A stretch of DNA of 24,876 nucleotides from positions 1-24,876 of the forward strand of contig JAMCYN010000035.1 of assembly GCA_023474015.1 (NCBI GenBank). Direction: 5' to 3'. Source of the stretch: Armatimonadota bacterium (GTDB taxonomy: Bacteria; Armatimonadota; UBA5829). Under the pieces are notes generated by a model, which was not told the DNA's origin, ran no database searches, and was given only the letters and a program-made list of their open reading frames with translations. The position numbers and the translations under genes were made by a program. This document shows, piece by piece, positions 16,869 through 24,645 of this stretch (positions within the stretch are counted from its first letter, which is position 1; every line of letters begins with the position of its first letter).

Positions 16869-17123
16869 CACTTACTTCCTACTCTGGGTTTATGCATGAG
16901 TTGCAGGACAAGGTAGCCCCGCGGTTCGAGCAACGGCCATTCCACATGCCGGACGTTGAAGGTGCCCCAGGATTAACAGCAATGCGCGCAACAACTTGGA
17001 AATGATCAGAAATCTGCCGCAAGTTGCTTCGGTTCCGAATATGGCCCAAGCCGGGGTCGCAGACCCCGCATTTTCATACATAAGCGCGGAAGCCGAAGAC
17101 TTCGTGCATGATTTGTCAGCAGC
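16869..17123 (-). promoter_or_regulatory. 255-nt gap before the transporter genes; possible control region
   Basis: This is the largest gap inside the gene block and separates the methyl-transfer genes from the transporter. It contains a perfect 7-bp hairpin (CGGGGTC 17052-17058, loop GCA, GACCCCG 17062-17068); only the plus strand has a following T-run (CATTTTC), so it is a poor terminator for the genes here. A second inverted repeat, CAACTTG (16992-16998) and CAAGTTG (17020-17026), could be an operator. I find no convincing -35/-10 pair. One minus-strand frame near the 3' end gives a short protein-like stretch that I cannot identify. Confidence 0.3.
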
Positions 17124-17885
17124 TTACGAAAATGGATGGTAATGAGGCAGCGAGTTCAGCCACGCCTCCCTATCGCTGCCGACCCCCGCCATATCCGGCC
17201 AGTACTTCGCTCTGGCCTCATTCGTCACGTCGAGATGCATTCTGAGCACGTTGGCAACCTCTTCGCAGCTTACATTCGGGGACATGCCATTCAAAATGAG
17301 GTCAAAGCCGCTCCCGACGAGCACTGCACCAGCAGCGATAGTCTCCGGAATACGCTCGGGTGTCTGACCACCCGTTACCAAAATTGGGCAGTATCCGAAG
17401 GCCGCATCTGCTCGGCATCGCTTGATCAGTGGAATATCCGATCCGAGCATTTTGACCAGGTGCGCCCCCGCTCCCATCTGCTGAAACGCCTCCGTCACGG
17501 TCATGGCCGTAGGGGCTATGATCCTAGTCGAAGAGTATTTCTTGATGCTTTCCAGGCTCCAGCCGATCATCGAGACAAACCCGTCTACACCCATAGCGTC
17601 CAGTTCGGCGATAGTCAGAAGCTGCGGATACTTTTTCTTCGCCCTAGCAAGAATATTATCATCATCGAGTGTGCTGCCGGCCAGCAGGAAAAGGTCGGGA
17701 TAGTTCTCACGAATCCATGGAATCATCTCGTGCGCATCAGGCCGCCTCAGTGTGTACTCGATCCCCTTCATGCCAGCCTTGATGCAAGCTTCAACCAGCA
17801 TCTTCGAGTCCAGTCCGCTGCCGACAAATATGGGGATGAACCCTTGCTCGTGGAATGCTCGATAAGCGTCAAATAGTCTGCTCAA
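17124..17885 (-). CDS. KDPG/KHG aldolase-like enzyme
   Basis: A 253-residue protein related to class I 2-keto-3-deoxy-6-phosphogluconate / 4-hydroxy-2-oxoglutarate aldolases (Eda family, usually about 210 residues). These cleave 2-keto-3-deoxy sugar acids to pyruvate and an aldehyde. Key positions are E43 in GIEYTLR, the AGSTLDDDN loop at 69-77, the Schiff-base lysine K145 in HLVKMLGSD, and a phosphate-loop-like segment VTGGQTPERI (170-179) with AAGAVLVGSG. The C-terminus is about 40 residues longer than usual. The start is TTG at 17885: GGAGGT lies 8 nt upstream, and the TTG overlaps the stop of the preceding gene (TTGA). The substrate could be a phosphorylated or free keto-deoxy acid made by upstream reactions. 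Confidence 0.82.
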   Translation of the reverse strand: MSRLFDAYRAFHEQGFIPIFVGSGLDSKMLVEACIKAGMKGIEYTLRRPDAHEMIPWIRENYPDLFLLAGSTLDDDNILARAKKKYPQLLTIAELDAMGVDGFVSMIGWSLESIKKYSSTRIIAPTAMTVTEAFQQMGAGAHLVKMLGSDIPLIKRCRADAAFGYCPILVTGGQTPERIPETIAAGAVLVGSGFDLILNGMSPNVSCEEVANVLRMHLDVTNEARAKYWPDMAGVGSDREAWLNSLPHYHPFS

Positions 17886-18886
17886 AATGCCTGACCTCCG
17901 AATGGTAGCCGTCTACCCAGGTTCATCTGAATTGCGCGCCGATATACCTCCGCCGCAACCGCCACATCCTCACTCCCAAGTCCCAGCGGACTGTAGAAGA
18001 CGCGCTCATCGGCAGTCTCCCGCCCAGGTTTATCGCCGTTGATGATCTCGCCTATGTTCGCATGGATACGGGACGCGTCGATCTTACCTTCGCCGAACAT
18101 CTGCGCAAGGAGCGGCGTGCCCCGGTGCAATACCTCTTCCCAGATGTCAACGACCACCTTGTCTGCTTGCAGTATCACCGCTTCTTCTTCTTCCTGATAG
18201 GAACCGACGTGAGCAAAGAAACTGCCGGGTTTGAGCCAATCGGCTTTGACAATCGGCTCATCGGCGACCGTGGCGGTGACGATCAGATCGGCTCCTCGAA
18301 CGGCATCCTCTGGAGTCTCTGCCGCCCTGGCCGAAAGGCCGTCGCAGCGGCTGACAAATGATTCCGCCGCCTCCCCGCGGATGTCGAAAACCCTCACCTC
18401 GTCGATTCCCGGAAGAATGTGCCGTAGCGCGTCGAGTTGGGTAAATGATTGCACGCCCGCCCCTATAAGCCCGAGACTTCTTGAGTCCGGTCGGGCAAGA
18501 TACTTTGCTCCGACTCCAGTCACAGCACCCGTGCGTAGTGCGCTGATCCGCGTGCCCTCCATAATTGCAAGCGGTATCCCCGTCTCCGGGTCGTTCAGGA
18601 CGATCAGCGCATTCGCGCGCGGCAGCCCGTACCGGGAGGGATTATTCGGAAACCCGGCGATCCACTTTAACCCGCACATGTGCACTTTCCCGCCGACATA
18701 AGCGGGCATTGCGTTGATGCGCCCATGCCTCCGCTCGTCCATGTCGAGGATGACCTTCGACGGCAGCTTGACCTGGTTCCGTTCGTGAAGCGAGAGTGTC
18801 TCCTCGACGCAGTCTATGGCAAGAGCCATGTTCGCTCCAGCAGAGTCGACCTCCTGCGCAGTCAGATAGACGATCTCTTGGTCCAT
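17882..18886 (-). CDS. Ornithine cyclodeaminase/mu-crystallin family dehydrogenase
   Basis: A 334-residue NAD(P)-dependent enzyme of the OCD/mu-crystallin family, which includes ornithine cyclodeaminase, alanine dehydrogenase, ketimine reductases and opine-type enzymes. These act on C-N bonds of amino acids or cyclic imines. Family marks are GLKWIAGFP with K74, the RTGA motif at 118-121, the Rossmann loop GLIGAGVQS (139-147) with D168 at the end of strand 2, and VVDIWEE near the active site. The start is ATG 18886, whose A is also the last base of the corrinoid gene's TGA. It overlaps the aldolase by 3 nt. In this setting a likely role is to oxidise or reduce an imine or amine left after N-demethylation, but specificity cannot be predicted. 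Confidence 0.9.
   Translation of the reverse strand: MDQEIVYLTAQEVDSAGANMALAIDCVEETLSLHERNQVKLPSKVILDMDERRHGRINAMPAYVGGKVHMCGLKWIAGFPNNPSRYGLPRANALIVLNDPETGIPLAIMEGTRISALRTGAVTGVGAKYLARPDSRSLGLIGAGVQSFTQLDALRHILPGIDEVRVFDIRGEAAESFVSRCDGLSARAAETPEDAVRGADLIVTATVADEPIVKADWLKPGSFFAHVGSYQEEEEAVILQADKVVVDIWEEVLHRGTPLLAQMFGEGKIDASRIHANIGEIINGDKPGRETADERVFYSPLGLGSEDVAVAAEVYRRAIQMNLGRRLPFGGQAF
17894..17899 (-). promoter_or_regulatory. Ribosome binding site for the TTG start of the aldolase
   Basis: GGAGGT, 8 nt before TTG 17885, inside the end of the preceding gene. It supports the unusual start codon and tight translational coupling. Confidence 0.7.
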
Positions 18887-19533
18887 CACACCCCCCCCAG
18901 TCCGACCAGGCGCTTGGCCTCCACGAGTGCTTCGGCGGCATCTTTGCCGTAGGCGTCCGCCTCAATCTCCTGTGCCCATTCCGGTGTCGCGGGCCCGCCG
19001 CCGATAATCACCTTGAACTTGTCGCGAACACCCTGTGTCTTCAGTTCCTGAATAACATCTTTTTGGTAGGGAAGTGTCGTCGTGAGAAGCGAGGACAGGG
19101 CAATAATATCGGCGCTATGAGCAATCGCCTCACGAACGAACGTCTGCGCGTCTATGTCCACGCCGAGATCGTGTACCGTGAAACCGCCCGTGCGGAGCAT
19201 CATCGCAACGATGTTCTTCCCGATTGTGTGGATGTCACCTTTCACAGTGCCTACCACCACCGAGTGCTGAACCATGCCCTCACCTACGGGCAGTGCCGCA
19301 AGGAGCACGTTCATTGCAGACTCCAGAGCGTTCCCAGCCAGCATCAAGTGCGGCAGGAAGAACTCTCCACGGTCAAATTTGTCTCCGATCTCATCGGCTG
19401 TGGGCTTGATCAATCTATCGATGACATCGCGCGCGTCGCCACCCTCTGCCAGAATCCGTTTTGCCTGGCTCTCAGATCCGGAGACATCAAGCCCTAAGAT
19501 AACAGCGCGTAACTGCGCGTACCGTTCGTCCAT
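18886..19533 (-). CDS. Corrinoid (B12-binding) protein of a methyltransferase system
   Basis: A 215-residue methyl-carrier protein of the MtmC/MtbC/MttC type. Residues 1-90 form the helical cap domain (EIGDKFDRGEFFLPHLM, NALESAM). Residues 91-215 form the Rossmann B12 domain with the base-off motif D100-I-H102-T-I-G105, where the His binds cobalt, then SLLTTT and GGGPATPEW, both of which line the nucleotide tail of cobalamin. Length and layout are typical. It starts at ATG 19533, with GGAGG 10 nt upstream. It follows the MtmB-like gene by 37 nt and shares a base with the next gene. It is the only corrinoid protein in the window, so both methyltransferases upstream probably use it. The C-terminus is coded across a run of eight G. 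Confidence 0.95.
   Translation of the reverse strand: MDERYAQLRAVILGLDVSGSESQAKRILAEGGDARDVIDRLIKPTADEIGDKFDRGEFFLPHLMLAGNALESAMNVLLAALPVGEGMVQHSVVVGTVKGDIHTIGKNIVAMMLRTGGFTVHDLGVDIDAQTFVREAIAHSADIIALSSLLTTTLPYQKDVIQELKTQGVRDKFKVIIGGGPATPEWAQEIEADAYGKDAAEALVEAKRLVGLGGV
18891..18898 (-). repeat. Run of eight G at the corrinoid protein / dehydrogenase junction
   Basis: The corrinoid gene ends CTG GGG GGG GTG TGA. A one-base backward slip, or one added G, would move reading into the frame of the next gene and join the two proteins. The same run also provides the purine-rich stretch ahead of the ATG at 18886. Confidence 0.6.
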
Positions 19534-19570
19534 TTTATATCTTCCTCCATATCAATTGCTTTGGCCCATA

Positions 19571-20965
19571 TCAGACAGAATAGTCCTGAAATGGCACCCC
19601 CATTGCACGTAACTGTGATGCCACTTTGTTGAACACCTGCTCGTACGCGGGCAGCGGGCGTTCGGAATCAAGGTCGTACAGATCGTGAAGCGTGCCTCCT
19701 GCGGGAGGATCAGCCAGGTTGTCCTCATAGCGCGACAGAAGTTCTACAACGACTTTGTTGGCGAGGCCGGTGTCCATCCCTTCAGAGGCGTGGCAGATGC
19801 GCCCAAGGAACTCCGATTCCAGCGGGGTGCCGTAATCTGTCGTCTGACCGATCTTGAACTTCCGAGTTGCGCCCCAACTGTGGCCTCCCGAGACCGCACC
19901 TGCAATTGATCCCGCCGCGGTCTCGTAGAAATACTGCTCCGTCCCCGGCCCTGCCGACGGATGATCGCCGTGCGCTCCTGCCAGGATCAGATGGGTATTG
20001 CGGCTCAATGCCTGCATGGCAAGCGCGCTCACCCATATCCCGTTCCGCGTGGAGCGGCTTTGCGTTTGGATAGGTGTGGCGGTAATAAGGACGACCTCCG
20101 CGCGGTTCATAAGGCGCGATTGAAACGCACCCGCCGCCCCGACTATTGCCGCACCTTCCACTGAACCCGAGAACCCGCCGATCATCGCGCCGAGCCCCGC
20201 CGATATCCGCGTCCCCGTGGCAAGGGCGAATGACACACGCTTGAGACGATCGAAGGTGGTCTTCAGTTCAGGAACTCCTCCCGTCCCGATTCCATCGGTC
20301 GGCCGTAATGCTTCGCTCCCTGCATACATGGCAATGTGAGCAGTCGCCTTCGGTGCACCGTTTATTACGGGCATGCCCGGACGCCCGGCCTCGGCCGCGG
20401 CAATTCGGAGAAGTTCCGCGCTCCTGCGGTATGGAAAAACCTCCTCCGGCGAGTCCGCCTTCACTTTGGAGTCGCCCTCAATGGTCGGGGTGATCCCACC
20501 AACGACTCCGCCCACCGCGGGACACCGGCAGCAAGCGCGGTAGACACGCAATCCGGTCTCTTCGTCGCTGAAGAGAAGTGTCTGCAGTCCGCCCCAGACG
20601 AACACGGGAACATCTCCGCCAACCGATCTATGGCGAATGATGAACTTGTCGTCGCCGTCTCCCCATACTGAGGCTGCCGGGGCCTCTGCAAATGCAGCAT
20701 CCATCTCGTCCAGCGTGAAGCGTGCCACAGTACGAGTGTCGAGACAATAGGTGCCGACCTCAGAATAAAGCTCCCGAGCGGCGGCGAAGCATCGGTCGGC
20801 GAGTGCCTCATCCGAAGGCACCGGGTTCTCCGGATTGTAGCGGATGTCGTATTTCGCTTTCATGCGCTCCGCGACCTGAAACAGGCGCATGTCAAACGCC
20901 TGCTCATCCATGCTCTCTCCCCGCTCGAACCGGTTCATAACTTCGTGGAACGATGGTGCATTCAT
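19571..20965 (-). CDS. MtmB-superfamily methyltransferase lacking pyrrolysine
   Basis: A 464-residue homologue of monomethylamine:corrinoid methyltransferase MtmB, of matching length (about 458). Aligned from memory, shared blocks include GTYCLDTRTVARFT (71-84) with methanogen GIYCTDTHRIVKYT, the RSVG block (113-116), EAGRPGM (192-198), and PPAGGT-HDLYD near the end. In MtmB the catalytic pyrrolysine lies just after GRPGMGV; here the sequence is GRPGMPVING, so Ile201 or Asn202 takes that place, and the gene has no in-frame TAG. An unusual CCRCPA occurs at 145-150. The start is ATG 20965 with GGAGG 6 nt upstream. It probably moves a methyl group to the downstream corrinoid protein, but the substrate must differ from monomethylamine or use another activation. 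Confidence 0.85.
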   Translation of the reverse strand: MNAPSFHEVMNRFERGESMDEQAFDMRLFQVAERMKAKYDIRYNPENPVPSDEALADRCFAAARELYSEVGTYCLDTRTVARFTLDEMDAAFAEAPAASVWGDGDDKFIIRHRSVGGDVPVFVWGGLQTLLFSDEETGLRVYRACCRCPAVGGVVGGITPTIEGDSKVKADSPEEVFPYRRSAELLRIAAAEAGRPGMPVINGAPKATAHIAMYAGSEALRPTDGIGTGGVPELKTTFDRLKRVSFALATGTRISAGLGAMIGGFSGSVEGAAIVGAAGAFQSRLMNRAEVVLITATPIQTQSRSTRNGIWVSALAMQALSRNTHLILAGAHGDHPSAGPGTEQYFYETAAGSIAGAVSGGHSWGATRKFKIGQTTDYGTPLESEFLGRICHASEGMDTGLANKVVVELLSRYEDNLADPPAGGTLHDLYDLDSERPLPAYEQVFNKVASQLRAMGVPFQDYSV

Positions 20966-20982
20966 GTCTATCCTCCGCAACC

Positions 20983-22449
20983 TCAGCTCCGTACCCCATC
21001 CGGCCAAAGCTGCTCTATTGTCTCCGGCGCACGTTCTCTATCCGCGATATCCTTGACGACCTCCGCAAGCGCGTTCTCCACGTCGCTTGGCAGCGAGCGG
21101 GATGGCTGCGCGAGTATATGCTCGACTTCAGCCGCGGCGACAGTTTCGCTAGTCGGGCTCCCGACTGCCTCCCAGTCGCTGCGGCGGCGGCGGTCCCAAA
21201 GTCCCTTGATCAAGTGCTCCGAAAAGAGCTCCCGCGCCGTCTGAGGGAAGCCCAGGAACGCGCCACCCGGCCCCGCCTGACGGACCAGGTCTATTGAGAG
21301 CAGATCGGGCGTGATCCGCATGCCCTCCTGAGCGCGCAGTGAGATCGCACACAGATCGTGGTCAAGCACCAGGCTCTCGAGACTGACGGTCTCGGCGTGC
21401 TCCAGCGTGCCGGGATAGAAGAGCATGTCGATTCCCGCGAGTATTGGAATGAGAAGCGTCATCATCTTCTCGTAACCGGCCTGAAAATCGAGCTTCTTGG
21501 AATTCGTGTTCGACCCCGTGCCGCGCGAAGGCACGCCGTAGTAGGCAGCCATTTGTGCGTGCGCGGCGTTCACGAGAGCGCCTTCGATGCCGCCGAGAGC
21601 AATCGTCGTATATCGCATGTCCATGGCCGCGGCGACCGTGCCAACGAAAACTGGACAACCCGGATTCGCGGTTTGTGAAAGGACCACGCCCGCCAGACAC
21701 TCCGCCATTCCCTGGGCAATGGTACCTGCGAGCGTAACCGGAGAAGTGGCCCCTAGCTGCGGCTCTGACGCGAAATCGACCGGAAGTCCCGCGCGGATGT
21801 ATTCCAGCGCACCCTCTGCCATATCGGCGGCCATCTGAAGCGGAGAAACAAGGTTGCATGTTGTGTGCAGCGTAAGTCGGTGGCCGGTAGCGGACACGAT
21901 TGATTCGGCCATCCTCAGGCAGTCTTGGGCAACCTGCCGACCCCGGCAACTCCCTTTGAACGGCTTTCCGGTATGCCTGAGCGTCTGCACAAACCCCGCC
22001 ACGTGCGCCATTCCGACCGGCACATCCGCGATCTGCGGCATCACCGCACCGCCATGGAGGATGTCGTAGTGCTCCAAGTAATCGCACACGGCGACGATTC
22101 TTCCCACGTCGCGCAGGTTGGTCGAGCGGCGCTTGCCGTCGGCATCCAAAATAAGACGTCTTCCAATCATCGGCTGGATATGGCTCCTGCCGTCCCCAAT
22201 GCGGATGCTCCTGGTTTCGTCGAACCCGTGCACATCGAACGTCTTAGGGATGGAGGATACGCGCTCCCGAACCAACGCGGTCGGAAAATACACATGGCTG
22301 CCGTCACATACACAGCCAGCTTTAGCGAGGATGTTCCGGACTTCAGCGCTCGCCACCTCCATCCCAATCTCCGATAGGATGGTCATCACCGCCTGGTCGA
22401 TGCTCTCTTCCTGCTTGCTGTCAAGAATTTTTAGAAATGCTTGTGCCAA
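20983..22449 (-). CDS. MttB-superfamily methyltransferase, non-pyrrolysine
   Basis: A 488-residue member of the trimethylamine methyltransferase (MttB) superfamily. Non-pyrrolysine members such as MtgB, MtpB and MtcB demethylate betaines and related quaternary amines. Visible family blocks are the N-terminal helix IDQAVMTILSEIGMEV, TSPVTLAGTIAQG (235-247), ANPGCPVFVG (261-270), AAMDMRYTT (274-282), AAYYGVPSRG (301-310) and NTNSKKLDFQAGYEK (314-328). The last surrounds the region where archaeal MttB carries pyrrolysine. No amber codon is present. The start is TTG 22449, supported by GAGGGA 7 nt upstream and by the need for the N-terminal helix. The MtmB-like gene follows 17 nt later. Likely substrate is a quaternary or tertiary methylamine compound. 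Confidence 0.92.
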   Translation of the reverse strand: MAQAFLKILDSKQEESIDQAVMTILSEIGMEVASAEVRNILAKAGCVCDGSHVYFPTALVRERVSSIPKTFDVHGFDETRSIRIGDGRSHIQPMIGRRLILDADGKRRSTNLRDVGRIVAVCDYLEHYDILHGGAVMPQIADVPVGMAHVAGFVQTLRHTGKPFKGSCRGRQVAQDCLRMAESIVSATGHRLTLHTTCNLVSPLQMAADMAEGALEYIRAGLPVDFASEPQLGATSPVTLAGTIAQGMAECLAGVVLSQTANPGCPVFVGTVAAAMDMRYTTIALGGIEGALVNAAHAQMAAYYGVPSRGTGSNTNSKKLDFQAGYEKMMTLLIPILAGIDMLFYPGTLEHAETVSLESLVLDHDLCAISLRAQEGMRITPDLLSIDLVRQAGPGGAFLGFPQTARELFSEHLIKGLWDRRRRSDWEAVGSPTSETVAAAEVEHILAQPSRSLPSDVENALAEVVKDIADRERAPETIEQLWPDGVRS

Positions 22450-22538
22450 ACTTTATTCCCTCGCTCTTTCAAGAGTTGGATCATAGACTTGAAGTTCTCG
22501 AATCTCGCGTCCGGGGACACGCTGTGGTCGGCTGGACG
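22431..22538 (-). pseudogene. 35-codon protein-like remnant after the GH42-like stop
   Basis: Directly after the TGA of the GH42-like gene, the same frame continues for 35 codons to TAA at 22431. The peptide reads like the end of a real protein (HSVSPDARFENF, MIQLLKERGNKVW). It loosely recalls the C-terminal segment of polysaccharide-deacetylase-like proteins, but it is too short for assignment. It overlaps the TTG start of the MttB-like gene. It could be a remnant of a deleted gene, or a former longer C-terminus. The gap shows no promoter. Confidence 0.35.
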
Positions 22539-24641
22539 TCATCGCATTTTTCTCCTCAACATTGCTGCCGAGTGAGGAAGCAAGAAGTCATCGCGCGTCT
22601 CGTACTGCCAGATGGCTTCGTCGTAGTCGATCTCCGAAATGGCGCAAGGATATGGATTATGGTTAATCACGATCACCCGATCTCCAAACTCCGCATACTC
22701 AACGCCCGTGACCCCGCAGTACCGTGGTTTCAGATGCCGCCCCAGTATATCCGCGATTGGACTCTGTGCCGGGTCAAGACTCATAAGCGCATACATCTCG
22801 CTCACACCATATTTGCACGGAACTCCAGTGACGTGCTTCTTAACATAGCCGTACCCGGGATCGAAGCCGCATGAGTACAGATAACCCTCGCCCATACTCG
22901 CGCATGCGATCGCAACCCTGCCACTTTCATAGAGAGCCACGTGATCTTCGGATTGGAAGTATGTGAGTTGTTCAATCGCGTCGGGCACGATGTTTGGCTC
23001 CCAACTGACGTACTCGATATCGTCCATCCTTCGTTCAACGGGTTTAATCCGGCTTACGACATCGCAGTTTGCACCATGAACGACAGCGCCGCCACTATTG
23101 ATCCACGCGGCTATCGCGGCTTCCAAGCCCTCGTCCGGGAGATGTTTGTAGCACGTATCGATCGGAATCACGAGTGCGGCATAGTCCCGAAGTGCGCCAT
23201 TCTTCACCTGCTCGGGGTGAACTATGTCTACCATGTATCCGAGATTGCACAGATACTGGTACCAGCCGAGAAAGTCCTGCCGGTGATCCGCCTGTCTGGT
23301 ACCTGGTCCGGCAGGCTCAAGTATAGACATCGCCAGGGGAAAGAGAATGGCGATTTCCTTCGTACGCGGCTGATCCAACTGTGGAACCACTGCCTTGAAC
23401 CACTCCAGCCCAACCCGGAGGGAGTCCTTGAACGCCGCAGGCTGCTTTGAGAACACCCCGCCATCGTCAACTCCGTTATAGCCGTAAATCCAGATACCCT
23501 TGGCACCGTTCGCTGCCGCAGCGGCGACGGTCTCAGCGGGAGAGACGTGCTTGAATATATCCTCCTGCGCATACCGGATGATGCATAAGCCCTGCACGAA
23601 ATCCCGCCCGTCGTTCGCACTCCGGGCTATGCTCGTTTCCGCGGAAACGACATAGGCATTGGGCCGGGAGTGACAATCAGCAGGCAACGTGCAGAAGAAG
23701 ACGGAGTCAACGTGCTGCCCTATCTTCCACGGATCCAACGCTCTGTGGGCCGTGCTGGTGTCTACTCCATAATCATTTAGAAATATTTTCCACTGCTGTA
23801 GACAGGGCATCAGGTAGACTGGAATGTCCCGGTTAGCGGACTTTGACTGCATATCCTTGAAATACTGTGTGGTTTCCTCTACTCGCCAGAGCTGGTTGTC
23901 TATCCATTTCGCGAGATCCGGAGTCTCGTCTTCAAAATCTCCCTCCCCTGGGGACGCCTGGCAGAACATATCAATGGATTCAGGCTTGTACCAATAATCT
24001 TCCGGCTTCAAGTCGGCAAAGTCGGCAGCAGTTGTGCCATACCTAGCATTTAGTGCATAGATGCCATCATACTTCTCTGCGAGCCAAGCAATATATCTTG
24101 ACCGCCCCTCCTGATCGAAGCTGGGCCTGAGACACGGATCCCACATGGTCACAATTGGTAATCCGCACCCGTCTGCGAAGCCGTCAACGGTCGTGTGGTT
24201 GCACCTGTAGGTTTTCAAAAGCCCGGAGCAGTGTTCCACCATCGAATCCTGAGCTTTGGGAGACCAATACTTGTATGTCCGCATCCCCTCACCGTTCGGT
24301 CCGATCGCCTCCTCGCCGTAGATTGGAGGAGAGTCTCTTAGCCCTGCCCAGTAGAGGTTGTCACCGCATGAATAGAGTGCCAAGAACATGTGCCCAATGC
24401 CTATCTCTCTGCCCACTTCCATAGTATACTCTTGCATAGAGACGAACTTGCTGCTTTCCCCGGTATCGAAACGAATCTTGAAATCCTCCGACTGCTTCGA
24501 ATCCAGGCAGAATGTATTGAAGCCGAGGCTCTTCATCTCAACGAGGGCTCTTCGCACAGCGTCTTTGCTGCTGTACTCCGGTTCGAAGAAGCTGCCTATC
24601 CACATCACCAAAAGTGGTTGTTCATTTGCCCCGTATAGCAT
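22539..24641 (-). CDS. GH42-like glycoside hydrolase with altered acid/base position
   Basis: A 700-residue protein with the layout of GH42 beta-galactosidases: TIM barrel (about 10-430), a glutamine-amidotransferase-like trimerisation domain (about 440-620; EIAILFPLA, ALVIPIDTC, AAWINSGGAVVHG) and a small C-terminal beta domain. There is no signal peptide, so it acts in the cytoplasm. The barrel has YIAWLAEKYDGIYALNARYGT (183-203) as in the family. Where GH42 enzymes usually have Asn-Glu as acid/base, this protein reads TMWDPC (165-170); the nucleophile candidate is E335 in VVSAETS. Activity may therefore differ. The start is ATG 24641, with GGGGG 8 nt upstream and the previous stop 4 nt away; an ATG 24 nt earlier overlaps that gene. 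Confidence 0.7.
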   Translation of the reverse strand: MLYGANEQPLLVMWIGSFFEPEYSSKDAVRRALVEMKSLGFNTFCLDSKQSEDFKIRFDTGESSKFVSMQEYTMEVGREIGIGHMFLALYSCGDNLYWAGLRDSPPIYGEEAIGPNGEGMRTYKYWSPKAQDSMVEHCSGLLKTYRCNHTTVDGFADGCGLPIVTMWDPCLRPSFDQEGRSRYIAWLAEKYDGIYALNARYGTTAADFADLKPEDYWYKPESIDMFCQASPGEGDFEDETPDLAKWIDNQLWRVEETTQYFKDMQSKSANRDIPVYLMPCLQQWKIFLNDYGVDTSTAHRALDPWKIGQHVDSVFFCTLPADCHSRPNAYVVSAETSIARSANDGRDFVQGLCIIRYAQEDIFKHVSPAETVAAAAANGAKGIWIYGYNGVDDGGVFSKQPAAFKDSLRVGLEWFKAVVPQLDQPRTKEIAILFPLAMSILEPAGPGTRQADHRQDFLGWYQYLCNLGYMVDIVHPEQVKNGALRDYAALVIPIDTCYKHLPDEGLEAAIAAWINSGGAVVHGANCDVVSRIKPVERRMDDIEYVSWEPNIVPDAIEQLTYFQSEDHVALYESGRVAIACASMGEGYLYSCGFDPGYGYVKKHVTGVPCKYGVSEMYALMSLDPAQSPIADILGRHLKPRYCGVTGVEYAEFGDRVIVINHNPYPCAISEIDYDEAIWQYETRDDFLLPHSAAMLRRKMR

Positions 24642-24645
24642 ACTA

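Noticed and set aside
17052..17068. Intrinsic terminator after the aldolase gene
   Set aside because: The 7-bp hairpin has no T-run on the minus strand; only the plus strand has a short one, where no gene precedes it.
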